A DNA stretch of 64,000 nucleotides from Torreya grandis. Its lineage: Eukaryota > Streptophyta > Pinopsida > Cupressales > Taxaceae. The notes below the pieces were generated by a model. That model did not search any database and was not told the DNA's origin. It saw only the letters and a program-made list of their open reading frames with translations. Shown piece after piece: positions 1 through 12,498 of this stretch. Positions within the stretch are counted from its first letter, which is position 1, and each line of letters starts with the position of its first letter. The position numbers and the translations under genes are program-made. Location of the stretch: contig JARHVA010004805.1 of the NCBI GenBank assembly GCA_037957365.1, forward strand, positions 1,307,001 to 1,371,000, written 5' to 3'.

Positions 1-1560
1 TAGAAATTGATGAGAAAGGGAATCAAACTCCTTAACAAAGAATATATGAGCAACATGAACAAAACATATGTAAATAAGAAAGGACTAAACAACTAACTTA
101 AAAAGAGTCACCTGACCAACACTGACAAGTCCACTAGTAAACCTTGATATGAAGATTATCCAAAACATCTTTCCAAAGATCTCGAGGGAGACACCCTACC
201 AAGATGGGTATCTTAAGCTAAGATAGTGGGAGAGAATCAATCTAAAACTAGAGAATCTAATAAATCTTACTCTGAATGAGATGAGGAGTATTAAAAAAGA
301 AAATATAATACTTACCCTCATTGATATTTTTGCTAGATTCATCCAAGTAAATGTCCATGATCTTCCTTAAATTAATTTCCTCCTAAATATTTGCTATACC
401 CATCAAATTTATGTCCTCTACAAACTACAAGTGAGAATGAGGATGCACCCTACCCTCCCAGCTCCAACCCTAAATCAATCCTTGGTTAACCTGATATTTG
501 ATAAACCTTCTCAACCCCTCAGCCATAGTAATAAATAGGTAAGGAGAAAGAGGATCCCCTTGGTGGAGACCCTTAGAAAAATTGACCAACACAAAAGGCT
601 CACTGTTAATAATGATAGAAAAGGAAGAGGAAGAAACACAACTCATGACCCAATCAATCTACACTCTATCAAATACAAAGGCTTAAAGAACTTTCCACAA
701 AAAGGCCCATCTAACCCTATCATAATCCTTAGCCATATAAATCTTGATGAACATGGATTTATCCTTCGAGTTCACCATAAAATGAATAGCCTCAATAGTA
801 GTGACAACCCCATCCAATATTTTCCTATCAACAATATAACCACCCCATTTTTTAGAAATCAAAGAGTGAAGCCATGGTTTAGTCCTCTCTATAATAAATT
901 TTATAATGATTTTGTAAACCATATTACAAATATCAATAGTTCTAAAGTGGTCCAAATAATTAGATCCTTCCCTCTTGGTAATAAGAGCTAAAAAAGTAGA
1001 ATTCAAATTGTAAAACATTTTGTTATTGTAATGTGACTCCTAAACCACCTCATGAAGATCCAATTTGATATTCCCCAAATCTCCTAAAATAATTCAATAA
1101 GAAATCCATCCAGGCTTGGGGCTTTAGATTTTTTCATTTGAAACACAACCTCTTCTAGTTTAGATAGTGAAATAGGTTGCATAAGATCTTCATTCATCTC
1201 ATAAGAGACCAAGGTGGGAATGCAATCCAAAATAAGGTTCTCCTCACCATAGGTTGGAAGAGAGTCCTTAGTGAAAAGATTAAAAAATAATAAAGAAACC
1301 TCCCTAGAAATCTCACCCCTAAAAATAAGATGCACCCCCTCCAATGATACCAGGGATAAAATAATGTTTCTAATCCTTCTCGACTTGACATAATTATGAA
1401 AAAAGGTAGTATTGCAATCCCCTTCCTAGATCCAATACACACAAGACTTTTACCTCCAAAATATCTCCTCACACAACTCCCATTCCTCAAGTTCCATGAC
1501 AACAACAACATCCTTCCCAATAAATTCATTAGTAAGACCATGATCATGGATTTGGTAGGT
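1..1560 (-). pseudogene. LINE ORF2 reverse transcriptase domain, decayed
   Basis: This is the polymerase part of LINE ORF2. Reading downward there is the pre-RT stretch with KSKAPSLDGF (near 1100), the fingers/palm segment YKIIIKFIIERTKPWL (near 900), motif A as IKIYMAKDYDRV (near 740), motif B as GLHQGDPLSPYLF (near 555) and motif C as FVED (413-424). Motif A normally carries the catalytic Asp before IAKAYDRV; here it is Tyr (TAT, 737-739). Motif C is normally FADD and here has Glu in place of one Asp and Val for Ala. After motif C the conserved INEGK and PLS stretches follow down to base 1. Several in-frame stops and a frameshift near 680 confirm loss of function. Family assignment is firm. 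Confidence 0.92.
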
Positions 1561-1699
1561 AATGGTATCTAAACTATCTTGGGCCAATAATTTTTTAAGG
1601 TAAAGATTTCCAAAGCATTGCCTATTCCACTTCCTAAGCCTAAACTTAACACATTATAACATTTTAACAAAGGAATGCATAGCTCTATAATGATATATC

Positions 1700-2510
1700 T
1701 TTCATTGTAACCACCAACCACTCAATAGATCATAAAGGGAGGGGTTTCATAACCAAATTAACTAGAATTTAAAGGATAGGTTCTTAATATCTCTAAACAA
1801 AATAGTAGAAAGCTTAATCAGCCAAAAATCTAACCCTTTCCAATCCAAAATCTTAGAGATGGTAATCCACCTATCACTAGCCCAAAAGTAGGATACAAGA
1901 AATATGTCAAACCTCTCAAAAATAGCATTATCACCACACCTTTTGTTATTACAAGTGAAGGTCCCATTATTTATATTCACATCAACTAAATTTAAGAGCT
2001 CTATATTATCCCTTAGAAAGCAAGTAGATGAATCAAGCCTGACATTCTTGCCACATTTTTCCTCAAGACAAACAACTAAATTTAAATCCATAACTATAAC
2101 CCATGGGAGAAAAAGAGCTAGAGATCAGATATATTTGACATGAGACCACATCTAAACTTTACCAATGAAATTGGAAGGAACATACACATTATTGAAGAGG
2201 TAGGTTTCACTTAAATCTAGACTAGAAGCAATCATATACAAGGAAGAATGACATGAGAACCACCCAATAGGAGTAATGTTCCTTATATCTTAGAAACAAA
2301 ACACACCCCCTAAATTTCCATAAGCCCCAACACACTAGCATAAGCCATGAGACTAGATATATGAAGCATGGTTTAGCATACAGTCTATAGATAACTTGGT
2401 TTCTTGAATAAAAACCATATCAAGACAATGAACGCTAATAATATCATTAATAAAATTTTGTCAAGGGATGTTATTCATAACCCTCACATTCCATGAAATA
2501 ACAATAATTT
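1700..2510 (-). pseudogene. LINE ORF2 endonuclease (EEP) domain, decayed
   Basis: This is the N-terminal nicking domain of LINE ORF2, which in the family cuts the target strand that primes reverse transcription. It opens with VISWNV (about 2488-2503), the usual ISWNIRG start of plant LINE EEP domains, followed by FIQETKL near 2400, matching the conserved QETK metal-site motif. The C-terminal half, about 1762-2091, contains TCFLRDNIELLNLVDV, NNGTFTCNNKR and IFERFDIFLVS, which correspond to the conserved LRD..LVD, FTW.N.R and ERLDRFL stretches. The final catalytic SDH appears as LDFW, so the His is lost. Stops interrupt 2100-2400. The domain joins the RT with a linker at 1345-1760. Confidence 0.88.
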
Positions 2511-2559
2511 TTTAGAGTGGTAAAAGTGGGATTCAATGGTCTTCACTAACCCTGGTTCC

Positions 2560-4040
2560 ACCAAATTCTCACCAGTTAATTTAACCTTCTATAGGTATTT
2601 TTGTGCTCTAGCTTGGAAGCCTTCTCTAAAGGCCCCCTTTTAAGAGACTTTGAATAAAAAGCTAGAACTTGTATGGTCTCACTATTCTTACTAGTATCTA
2701 GAGCCTCCCTTGGTGGAGAAAGAGTTGAATCTACCAAGGTTGCCACCTCCTATAGGACTAAAGGCCCACATAGTTTGGGTTTAACTGAAATCTATTATGT
2801 CCCATCTGTAACCATATGCTCAACTTATGATTCTCTCACTAGCATGTTAAAAAGGTCATTCCCTTTATCCTTTAAGGAGTACACTTGTAATTATCCAACA
2901 CTAATTGATAAATCAACCATAATTCCCTCCTCTTGAGCTAAGTTTTCTATAACATTAAACTGATTTAAAACCCCATCATACTGCCTATCTTTTAAAGTTC
3001 TCTTCATACCCCTTCCCTTATTGTAAGGCTTAATCATGATGAAGCCCTCCTTGTCCACCCTATTAATAGCCATAGGATCCTTATATTTATCATTCTTAAT
3101 ATCTAAAATGGGAATCAAGTTAGCTACCCCAGCCACCTGATTAAACTAAGGACACTTCCTTTGTAGGTGTCCATACTCATGATAAAAACAAAATTTGAAT
3201 GGATGAGTTTCATAATATTGTTGTTGAATCTAAGAATCAAATCCAAGGCATGGATCCATAAAATTTGGTAGAGGGTTATTTAAATCTATTTAAATATAAA
3301 CATGAGCATATGTAATTACCTTTTGACTAATGTCTATTGAGTTAGTCTGACTAGCTTACCAAGAAGCAGATAAATCATATGCAAGATGTCATTCCTTCAA
3401 AAAACTAATCATATTTGAGGAAAATGAACCCAAAATAGAAAACACATAGGGAGCTCCTTAAATGAATTAAAACCCACATGCTAGGTTTTCATGAATAGTC
3501 TAATCTAATTGAAAAAATAAGGCCCACCCTCAAATTCTCTATTTTGGTTTGACATGCATGTAAACAAAACAATAAAATAATTGTTGGATGCAAAATTTAT
3601 CTCCATCTCACCCTCTATATTCCAAACCTTCCAGGCCCAAGATTATAAAATGAGTAATGAGATATGGATCCCCTTAAATTTAAAAATTTGAGCATGATTG
3701 GTTAGGTAGGTAACATCTTCCTCAATAGACTCTGACTAGATAACCAAAATTGGGCACTCATGACTTCTCTCTAGGCATCCATTCACTTTTTTAATTCTAA
3801 AAAAACCTTTCTCCAAAGGGGAACCTTCTCTAGTATAAAACATGTTTAAATTATTCATGGATTTTTCATGCATGGAGGGATCAACAAAATCCATATCTCC
3901 AAAGAACCCAAGGCACAAGACAGAGCCTCCAAAATTAAAAAAAGAATGAAACAACTCCCACATAGTTGCATAAGAACCAAAAGGAAAGGAGAACCATCCA
4001 CCAACAACACAACATTAATGAAAAAATCATGAAACACCAA
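2560..4040 (-). pseudogene. LINE ORF1 (DUF4283-like, zinc knuckle), decayed
   Basis: This is the nucleic-acid-binding ORF1 of the LINE. From about 3640 down to 3290 the minus strand reads the DUF4283 pattern: EINFASNNYFIVLFT, FEGGPYFFN and GFNSFKELP. It is followed by DLNNPLPNFMDP and then PFKFCFYHEYGHLQRKCP (about 3150-3205). The HEYGH..R.CP half of the CCHC knuckle is clear, but the first two zinc Cys appear as Phe (TTT) and Tyr (TAT), so zinc binding would be lost. The tail down to 2560 is charged and low in motifs, as usual for plant ORF1. The N-terminal part at 3736-4040 is read in two frames. Stops are scattered throughout. Confidence 0.85.
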
Positions 4041-4150
4041 TAATTATCATTTCACACCCACATGAACACCACACCAACTGACCCCATAGACCCCTATGAA
4101 CATGCATAATAAATAGAATAAGATCATAACTAGGGTTTCCCCTAGCCTGC

Positions 4151-5970
4151 GTAGGAATAGAATGACATCATCCTATTAGAATTTTATTTCCTTTTAGGAT
4201 GTAGAAGTGAATTTTTTTGTAGTGATAGAGTAATATAAATTGGGTTCTTTAAATTTATTATAATGGTACTATCACAAATAAAACTATGGGTAAAAGTCCT
4301 ATATTTGAAATATTTTCAAAATAAATGTTTCCATCATAGTGATGATTCAATTTGTTTTTGAGTATTTTAAATAAATGAATCCACATGAAAATGACCTCTT
4401 TTAAGTACATTATGGAAAAGAATGTAAACTTTATTATATTTTGTCATCAAGTCCCATTTTGTGCATGTGAGATGAGCATAATGTAGGCTTATAAAATCCC
4501 CCTTATTTCATCCCAATGCAAAGGAGTGAAACCTTAATTTTCTTAGAATCACTTCTAAATAATAAATATCTAACAACAAACACAAGTTAAATAGTGATGA
4601 AGTATCCTCCATTAAAATACATGGTTGTTATATATGCAAGCATTATAATGTTGCATTAACTTAAAATAAGAGTGACTCCATTATGTTTGATGTGGATTTA
4701 CTATTGGGATTCTTAAGAAATGGTGTCACCAAAATTGAGATAAATTCATCCTTTAACACTTTGATAAAGTGTGATCCTAGATTCACTACATATTCATGAA
4801 ATGTGGTGAACATAAATATAATGAGTGGGGTTAAGAAATAATCCAACCATGTATATGTATTCCACTCATCAAATAACATAATCACCTAATGCTCTTACAA
4901 CATAAATTCATGTGCATCATCTTGGACACATAGGTATTGGGGTTAACTCCCCCTAAAGTATTTTCTTCATTTTATGTTCAAAACCTCCTCAATCCTATAT
5001 TGTGTTATATAAAATATATAATTGAATTATGGAAGCTTAAAATCCTAGAGAAATCTATGTTTGGATATAGATGCAAATAATTAATTAGCTTTTGGAAGTG
5101 GAATTAAATGTGACCTATCTTTATGTGAAATAAAAAGGCTCAAAATTCATTTGTGATATAGATGTGTTTATTAACTCACTAATTTTATTTTATTTTACAA
5201 CTGGTGAAAATCTTTTCTTTTATATACAACCAACCTTGCCATATATTTTGAGAAAAAATACAAATATTTTGATTAATATTCAAATGAGGGAACACATATA
5301 TTATCATCCATGAATACTATAAATAAGACTAAAAATGAAAAATACAAAAAATCATGAAGATATCCATTATAAAAACTTTTTATATTCTATGTTATGGATG
5401 AGAGGCCATGAATTACACATTCTTAACATATATCACTTTATTTACAATGCTTCACTTCCTTATTATTATAATTGAAAATAAATATTTTTACATTCCTATA
5501 TGATTATTCAACATCCTATGTGACTTTTCAACTTCTTATTTTCTTTACATGACACATATATAATGAATTTTATCATTTTCCTATTTATTACATAATTTAA
5601 AGACATATAAAAATTTAAATATAGACTAACCACACCCTAAAAATTGATTAGTTAATGTGTTGATCCAAGAATTCCAATATCATGATTTAACTAGAATTAA
5701 CTTAGTTTTTTTTTTTCAATTGCAAGCAAGTGGATAATGAACCAACATGTGACTTCATTAAACATTGTAAATAATTAACTAACAAATTTCAACATAGCAA
5801 TTCTAAAGATAAATTATTTACTATTTTCATAACTACCTTTACTACCAAAAATCTAGTGTGTAGTTAGGTCCTCTCTTAAATCATTGGAATAATCATTTTA
5901 TCAATCTAAAAGGTAGGACAACCTCATAAGAATATTTGATGTGCATAAACATAAGTAAAATAATATAAAC
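4151..5970. other. No recognisable gene; A+T-rich
   Basis: I see only short frames and homopolymer-rich DNA, including a T10 run near 5708. No repeat boundary or domain was recognised. Confidence 0.6.
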
Positions 5971-5973
5971 CTC

Positions 5974-7790
5974 ATGGAACCTAAGAATATGTATGTGATA
6001 GATGATATGTTAGCAACACTTATGACCATGGTCATGATTCTAAGAGTACTCTTCATGCTACTGTGCCTCATGTTTCAAAAAATATGGCCCTCTCCCATAA
6101 TATTTCATGAATATATTTTTAACCACTCCATAGTTCCAATCATAACCAAGTTAATGAAATTTATATTCATCAACCTCTTAATGTTGAAGGAAAAAAATTC
6201 ATAGGCCTAAATCTAGATAATTTGATGATTCACTTCCTAAACTTCAATGATATGATAACCAAAAATTATGTTTTTTCATACTAATTGAGGTTATTCTCAA
6301 AATAAATTTCATTCTCTTTCTACGCTAGCATATGATTTTATCCTTGGTTTCAACTTTAACAATGATTCCATTACAAGAGAGCATTATTAGGCCTTTACAA
6401 AAGTTTCAAAAGTTCATGAAGTTATGGTCAAGCATGATTCACTTAACTAAGCTAATGCTCACATTAATATCTATACCAATCCCCTTTCAAATGATTTTGA
6501 AATAAATAACATTCAACCTATACAAAAATAAAAAATATTTGCAACCCAAAATTATCCTTCTTTAACTCCATATATTAATGTCATGAAAACTTTAATCAAC
6601 CTTAATGCATCCAATAACCTTAAAAACTTGGTTAAAATGAATGACATTAAGTGAATTATTAATCACATTCATTATTCTTAAAACTCTCAAACTAAACCTA
6701 TAATACCTATTAAAATATATACAAAATTTCAAGCTTATATTATAGGTCAACTTTCAATATGTGTGCCATCTTAACCTTCAAATTTTGAAAACTAATATAA
6801 AACTGATGAAAATCATCCATGCTAATGTGGTTCTGAATATTTTTAGAAATTAAAATATATCATCAGAGCCAATACATTCTTATCTTGTTTATAATATATT
6901 CATTGTTTTCTATGTTCATATAGTCTTTTGTGTCTATGTTGATTTAATATCCTATTTTTGTAAATATATCAACAAGATCAATATAGTCTCTTGATCTCTA
7001 AATTATATAGCCTATACTGATACAATTAATTATAATTGAACCTATTATATCAACATGGTTGATACTGTCAAAAAGTACCAAAAACTTAGCTAAAATTAGG
7101 TCAATAACTTCTCATAGTTAAACTTGATGATATTCAAACCTTTTTTTCTTAGTTACAATCATCTTAAACCTATCCTAACCTCAAATAATAGGATCCTATT
7201 GAGTAAATCTATAATATTCCTAGTTCATATTCATTTCCTTGATCTTATGTGTACTCCTAAATATTCAAATTATTTAATACAAACTATTTTTCCTATGAAC
7301 ATTCTTTAACCACCACTATGGGGAAAGAAACCACTTTTCCCCTTTTTTATGAAAGAATCTTGTAGTAATTAAAATATATGTTTATAAAAATTGAATTTAA
7401 CATATATTAGGCCTTTTGTTTAAATTTTCCCATCCAGGCAATGATCCTTGATGATATAATCCTTCATGCAAAAGACCCTCCTACTTTACTTAGTATTTAA
7501 ACTGGTGATTTCCAAGTCAAGTTAACCCTACTTGATGAAGTTTAAGGCATTTTTTTCACCTATTTATAATTCATTAAATCTCTTGGGTATTGTAAAAACA
7601 ACTTTAAGACCACTCAAAACACATGATAAGAATATGACCAAAGAAAAATTCCACCCATGGGGTGCACTTGGTTTTTTTATCATGGTACCTTATAATATGC
7701 TTAGAGAGAAAGTTGAGGTTTTTAAATTTATCCTTATCCTATATGTTTTACTTATTTTATTATTAAAGTGATCTATATAAGTGAAAACTA
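5974..7790 (+). pseudogene. Unidentified decayed coding-like stretch
   Basis: The plus strand holds several stretches that read like ordinary protein across three frames, with few stops, most of them at positions where Gln or Arg codons would fit. Examples are LNVEGKKFIGLNLDNL near 6190-6235, AYDFILGFNFNND near 6325, KFQAYIIGQLSICVP near 6725, MILDDIILHAKDPPTLL near 7440-7490 and LTLLDEV near 7525. I recognise no family. The neighbours are transposons, so an old retroelement ORF is the simplest reading, but no RT, integrase or protease motif is visible and no flanking LTR was found. A chance effect of A+T-rich DNA cannot be excluded for parts of it. Confidence 0.3.
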
Positions 7791-9599
7791 TGAATATTCA
7801 AATTTTTAAAAATAAGACAATAATCATACAAATCTAAATTTGAAATAGGTATATTTATACTACATTTACTACATTTTGAATGGACAAATAAATGTAAGAG
7901 ATGTACTTTGTATGCAATGGGATAGGATTAACCTATAATTATCTTATATTTAAATATCCAAACTCAAATAATGTTAATCAAATAGATCCCAATTATACTA
8001 ATGGTTTTATAGTTACCAATGGATGTGTAAACATACAAATAGGGGTACTTATATAACTAATATAAAAGGATATGTTTCTAAATTATTTAGGCCTATGACA
8101 CAATGAGATAGCTCTATATAGACCTATATGTAAGTAATACATATTGAAAATAATAAATGTAAGGAGGTGTGTGATTAAATTAAATTAAAATAAAAAGGAA
8201 GGGTTATAATCATTAAAATGGGTAAGGTGCCATGTTTTAAAAATTGAGGTCGAGCAAACCTAAAATTGATAAATGAGAAGTCAAATAAATTATATAATCA
8301 CACCAACTATAAGTTTATAGAGAACTTAGACAAGGATAAACATATTCATTCACTAAGTGATAATAAACATATGTCTACTAAATTAAATAAATGAAAGATC
8401 ATAAGACTATAAATACTTAGTTTGGAGTATACTTATTGAGCCTTAATCTCCCCTTTTGCCAATTTTGCTTTCCAAGAGATTATTGTGGTTGTGAAAAATT
8501 TAGAGGATAAATCAACCTCTAGGTTAAAATGACTCATTTAATCAATCTATAAAATTTACAAAATAAAATCTTCCTTCAAGACAAGGTTATACCCATGACT
8601 CCTCAAAATAAAATTTAGGGAAGAAGTGTGAGAGAAAGTATAGAAGATGACTTCAATATGATATTTGTTGGATGAAATGTGACTTGTATATATAGTGATC
8701 AAATACCCAAATCTAACATAAAGGATAATATGATGTAATCATCCATGTCTAATGTAGTTAAGAGGATTTAACTTACATTTAGTATGTTGGCTAGGAAAAA
8801 ATATCATAGTTTATAAAAGATAAACTCAATTTGATAAAGGAAAAGGTGTAAAATAGACTGCATCAGCCAATGCCAATAAAGTAAGAAATGGGTAAAATAA
8901 CATAGATGAGTGAGGTATGATGTAAGGAGGTATGCATGAAGTAAATATAAGGAATTTTAAATTAAAATATGAATGATATGATCATGACATAGATAACAAG
9001 ATATCTCACAAATCACCAAAGGTCTAGCGACCTCTTTTTTGGTGTACCCTTTAAGGTGTGAAATCATGGAGATTATGTTGTACCCAAACACATCATATTT
9101 TTTTATTTTAAAATAGGAACCCATTAATATAATAAAATATTCATTTTTTGTGGTCCATATAAATCTTAGGAACTTTAATAGTGGCTCAATATATGTAATC
9201 CCAAGGTTGTTTTCTAAGTATAATTCACATTTCAAAGTTGTGAGAGGAGAATAAAATCAAAGATACATATAAGTTATATTAATTTTATATCTTTTGCCTT
9301 TTATTATATTTTAATGGGCGTATGTATATATGTGATTTTTCACTTTAATAGCTAACAAGGCTAACGTGATATGTTCTAGTTTTTTTTCACTTGGTCTTTC
9401 TCCTATGTAGGTTATTCTATGATTATTTTTTTTCATTACATCTCTAAAATATCTTCTAAATTACTTGATAATTCCATTCATCATCATATTTTCAACCCAT
9501 GGCCTTTGGTGATTGACTAATCCTTTATTCTATTTAGGTCCATGAGATCATACCAAATGGAATCATACCACCTTTTCATGGTTATCTCATACTTATACA
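7791..9599. other. No recognisable gene; A+T-rich
   Basis: Only short frames were seen. A TATAAATA-like box lies near 8410, and a minus-strand open stretch of 92 codons at 8957-9235 has no recognised motif. Nothing here could be assigned. Confidence 0.55.
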
Positions 9600-10330
9600 A
9601 GTTAAAAAATATTTTTGATCATCAAAAGTAGTGAGATTAATCCACATGTAATTATTACACTAAAATGGAGCCTAATTATAAAATTACAAGTCACAAAATC
9701 ATGACAAAAAAGTGGAGTAGTGAGAGTTGTCCACTTTTCATCATTTCAATAATCTAGATCCTGAGTGGAAAAGAATAAGCCATAGAATCATCCAAATAAA
9801 TTGATCAGTAAGATTCATAAACATGTCATCATACCAATAACATGGAGCCTATGAATAAAATCACAAGTCACCAAATCATCTAAATAAGTGGAACAATGAG
9901 AGTCATCCATGTGCCATAATCCCACTAACCTAGATCCTAAGTGTAAAATTATAAGTCATAGAATCATTTGGAGAAGTGGTAGTGATATTTTTCCATGTTT
10001 CATCATCCCACTAACCTATATTTTAATCAAATGATGTCATAAAACTCACATTATATGGTCAACTAAGTAAGTAGATCCCTAAGATCTCACCAAGTGTCAT
10101 CATCTTGAGCATCCACATTCTAGTATACATAAGGTAAAAGGGTATAATAAAAAATATTTCCTTGTAATAGTGAAATTGATCCATGTTTCATAATTTAACC
10201 ACCTCATAGATTACACAATATACAATGAAGGGTTTCGTGCTATGGATTCCTAATATCTCATGAAGTGTAATCATCCCAGAAGTCCATAGCCAAAAATAAA
10301 TTAAGTATAAATAACTAGATTCCAATAACT
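9600..10330. repeat. Degenerate tandem array, ~87-bp unit, about 8 copies
   Basis: A unit containing GAGAGTCATCCATGTG, then TCATCATCCCACTAACCTAG, then GTCATAGAATCATC recurs head to tail. The TCATCAT anchor or its variants fall at about 9738, 9826, 9913, 10000, 10097, 10188 and 10270, giving steps of 88, 87, 87, 97, 91 and 82 bp. An earlier partial copy lies near 9650. Copies differ at many positions, so the array is old. It is not inside any element I could delimit. It may be a minisatellite from the LTR or leader of a lost retroelement, or an independent tandem repeat. Confidence 0.8.
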
Positions 10331-11782
10331 AATGGAATAATGATATAAAACATGTCCCTAATATAGGAAAATAAAGTATAAGGACATGAAAACCAACCCT
10401 GATATTGAAAGAATGGGATATATGTCAATGCTAAGGTGGAAAGTCACCCTAGAGTGGAAAAAAGAAGCCACATGGCAATAAAAATTGCTAAACTTGGCAA
10501 AAAAAATCAATATTCAAATAAAGAAAATTAAATATGGAATGGATTAATATCCATCATGGTCATTAATCCACATTAATTATAAACTTAATGAATTAAATTC
10601 ATATAATAGATGAACCTAAAGCAATATATTCAATGGCAAAGTAATATTTCATCACATTGACTTCTAAGTAACTTGTGCATAGTGCTAATTCAATTTGCAC
10701 AATGACTCAAAGAATTACAAATTTTAGAGAACACATTATTTATAAAAAATGCCAATGGCATACTCATGACATGCTCCTCTTCCTTTGACATACTTTATTG
10801 TAGGCATAAGTTAATACATAAACACTATGTTTGATTTAGAAACACTACAACACAAGTTAAAATATTATTCAACTATTTAGGGTGAAGTGGAGTTTTTAGA
10901 GACAAACAAGAAAGAAGAAAAATTATCTATATTCAATGAGAGATATAGATATGAACTCATAAAAATAAATGTAGTAGGCATATATAATGTTACAATAAAA
11001 CCATAGATAATACTATGTATTCCTACTCTTTGATTTATTTATAAATGACCAAATCACTAGAAAAATACTACACCATAGACTTAATACCACCATTATGGAT
11101 TACATTAGTGGAAATTCATTTAAAAAGGACTATATGATTCATGTATCTGAGATCATTTATGGACAAGGAATGTTAATTCATGGCCATTCACAAATTTAAT
11201 CTGTGATAATCTGCAATAGTGGGCTAAGAACCCAAATTTTTTCTTAAAGGCCCAATTTACTCTATCTATATAACATCCTTTAGGTCTAGCATAAGTATTA
11301 ACATGGATCTCATGAACCAATCATATGTGTTCCCTAGTATTTATTACATTTAGCATATATGGGTTCCACTACTAGACATTATTATGAACTCAAGCAAAAT
11401 CATTACCCTAGGGGAAATTATTAGTTTCAACATGATTTATCATATTAGTAACCCAGGGAATTTACCTAATGGTAATTTTTATATGATGTTATATGTCATC
11501 AATACCATAACTACCACAATCTATTCATAATTTTAATAACCATGGTATCCTTCCATAAATTATCCCAATAATATAATTTGTGATGAATTTAATATGCTTC
11601 ATGTACATAGGTTTAGAAGGTAGATTAAGAGGTTCACAAAAACATTATATCCAATGGTATATCATGTCATTTATGGTAAAAACATGACAAGGTTATAAGA
11701 TCATATAAATATAAATCTCAATAAAATAGGTGAATATTGGTTCTATCCATAGTGAATCATAATTAGGATAGAGGACACCACA
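10331..11782. other. No assignable gene; possible minus-strand trace
   Basis: Mostly featureless A+T-rich DNA. Around 11130-11350 the minus strand reads a short coherent stretch that includes RPKGCYIDRVNWAFKKKFG, with no family recognised. No LTR or terminal repeat was seen. Confidence 0.4.
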
Positions 11783-12496
11783 ATGTGGCCTCTATATTTG
11801 CCACGACTTATCATAAACAAAGTGAGAGATGAAATAATTGCTAGTCAATTGGCTGATAGTATAGATGTTAAACTTAGGAATGCTAAACAAAGAGACTTTC
11901 ATTTGAATCCACTCAACATTAGACACATTTAATACACATTATGAGAACACTTCATTTCTATGGGAAAGGTTAGAATGCACTATGGCCTAAATATGTCACC
12001 TTTTAGGTACTAATATCCTAGAAATAATGTTAGATAATATTTGAATAAATATAAAATAAAGGTTAAAATTCCTTATGGGAATGAGTCATACATTCATGAA
12101 TTTATATTCATAAATTTTGAAGATGATATAAATGTTTCTATAATGATGCATAGGGTGAAAATGTTAATGATCATAGTATAAATCATCCAATGTGATCCTA
12201 TAATTAATGAGGAAATGCTAAGAGAATTGACAATGAACAATGGATTTCAATAAAAAATCATGGACCTCCTCCTTAGATATAAATAGATATAGGAGTAGGT
12301 ATGCATGAATAAGTTGGTCCATATATATAAAAAAAAAATCCAAGATAGATTTGGTGTTACCCAAGGCTCCCCTACACATTTAACTACTACTAATTTTCTT
12401 AGATATATAACTAACATGGGTGAATATAAAAGTCCTACTAGGGCTATATGCCTACTCTCTTTTAGACCTCTACCTCCACTATCTAAATTTCACTAG
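11783..12496 (+). pseudogene. Unknown decayed ORF, N-terminal part
   Basis: A single plus-strand frame of 238 codons runs from an ATG at 11783 to 12496 with a limited number of internal stops, mostly TAA. It includes MWPLYLPRLIINKVRDEII, then IPYGNESYIHEFIFINFEDD and, near the end, RFGVTQGSPTHLTTTN. No domain is recognised. The frame ends at CACTAG followed by GTAAGT; if the TAG is a decayed CAG, this would be a perfect consensus splice donor, but no acceptor in a matching phase was found. The next frame opens immediately (12499 on) and is Ser/Thr/Pro-rich, so a simple frameshift joining the two is at least as likely as an intron. Confidence 0.4.
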
Positions 12497-12498
12497 GT

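Larger units (their letters stand above)
1..4150 (-). mobile_element. Plant LINE (L1-type non-LTR retrotransposon), 3' end beyond window
   Basis: The minus strand carries, in order from high to low coordinates, an ORF1 with a DUF4283-like domain and zinc knuckle, an exonuclease-endonuclease-phosphatase (EEP) domain and a reverse transcriptase. This is the layout of plant L1-type LINEs, which copy themselves by target-primed reverse transcription. The 5' end is placed near 4150, where the minus strand shows a short repeat-like GCTAGGGGAAACCCTAG before the ORF1 traces begin. The RT continues to base 1, so the 3' part, any RNase H and the poly(A) tail are outside. All domains hold stops, frameshifts and lost key residues, so the copy is dead. 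The 5' boundary is uncertain by about 100 bp. Confidence 0.9.

Noticed and set aside
560..991. 143-codon plus-strand open frame, the longest in the left 10 kb
   Set aside because: It is the antisense shadow of the LINE RT, whose motifs read on the minus strand across the same bases.
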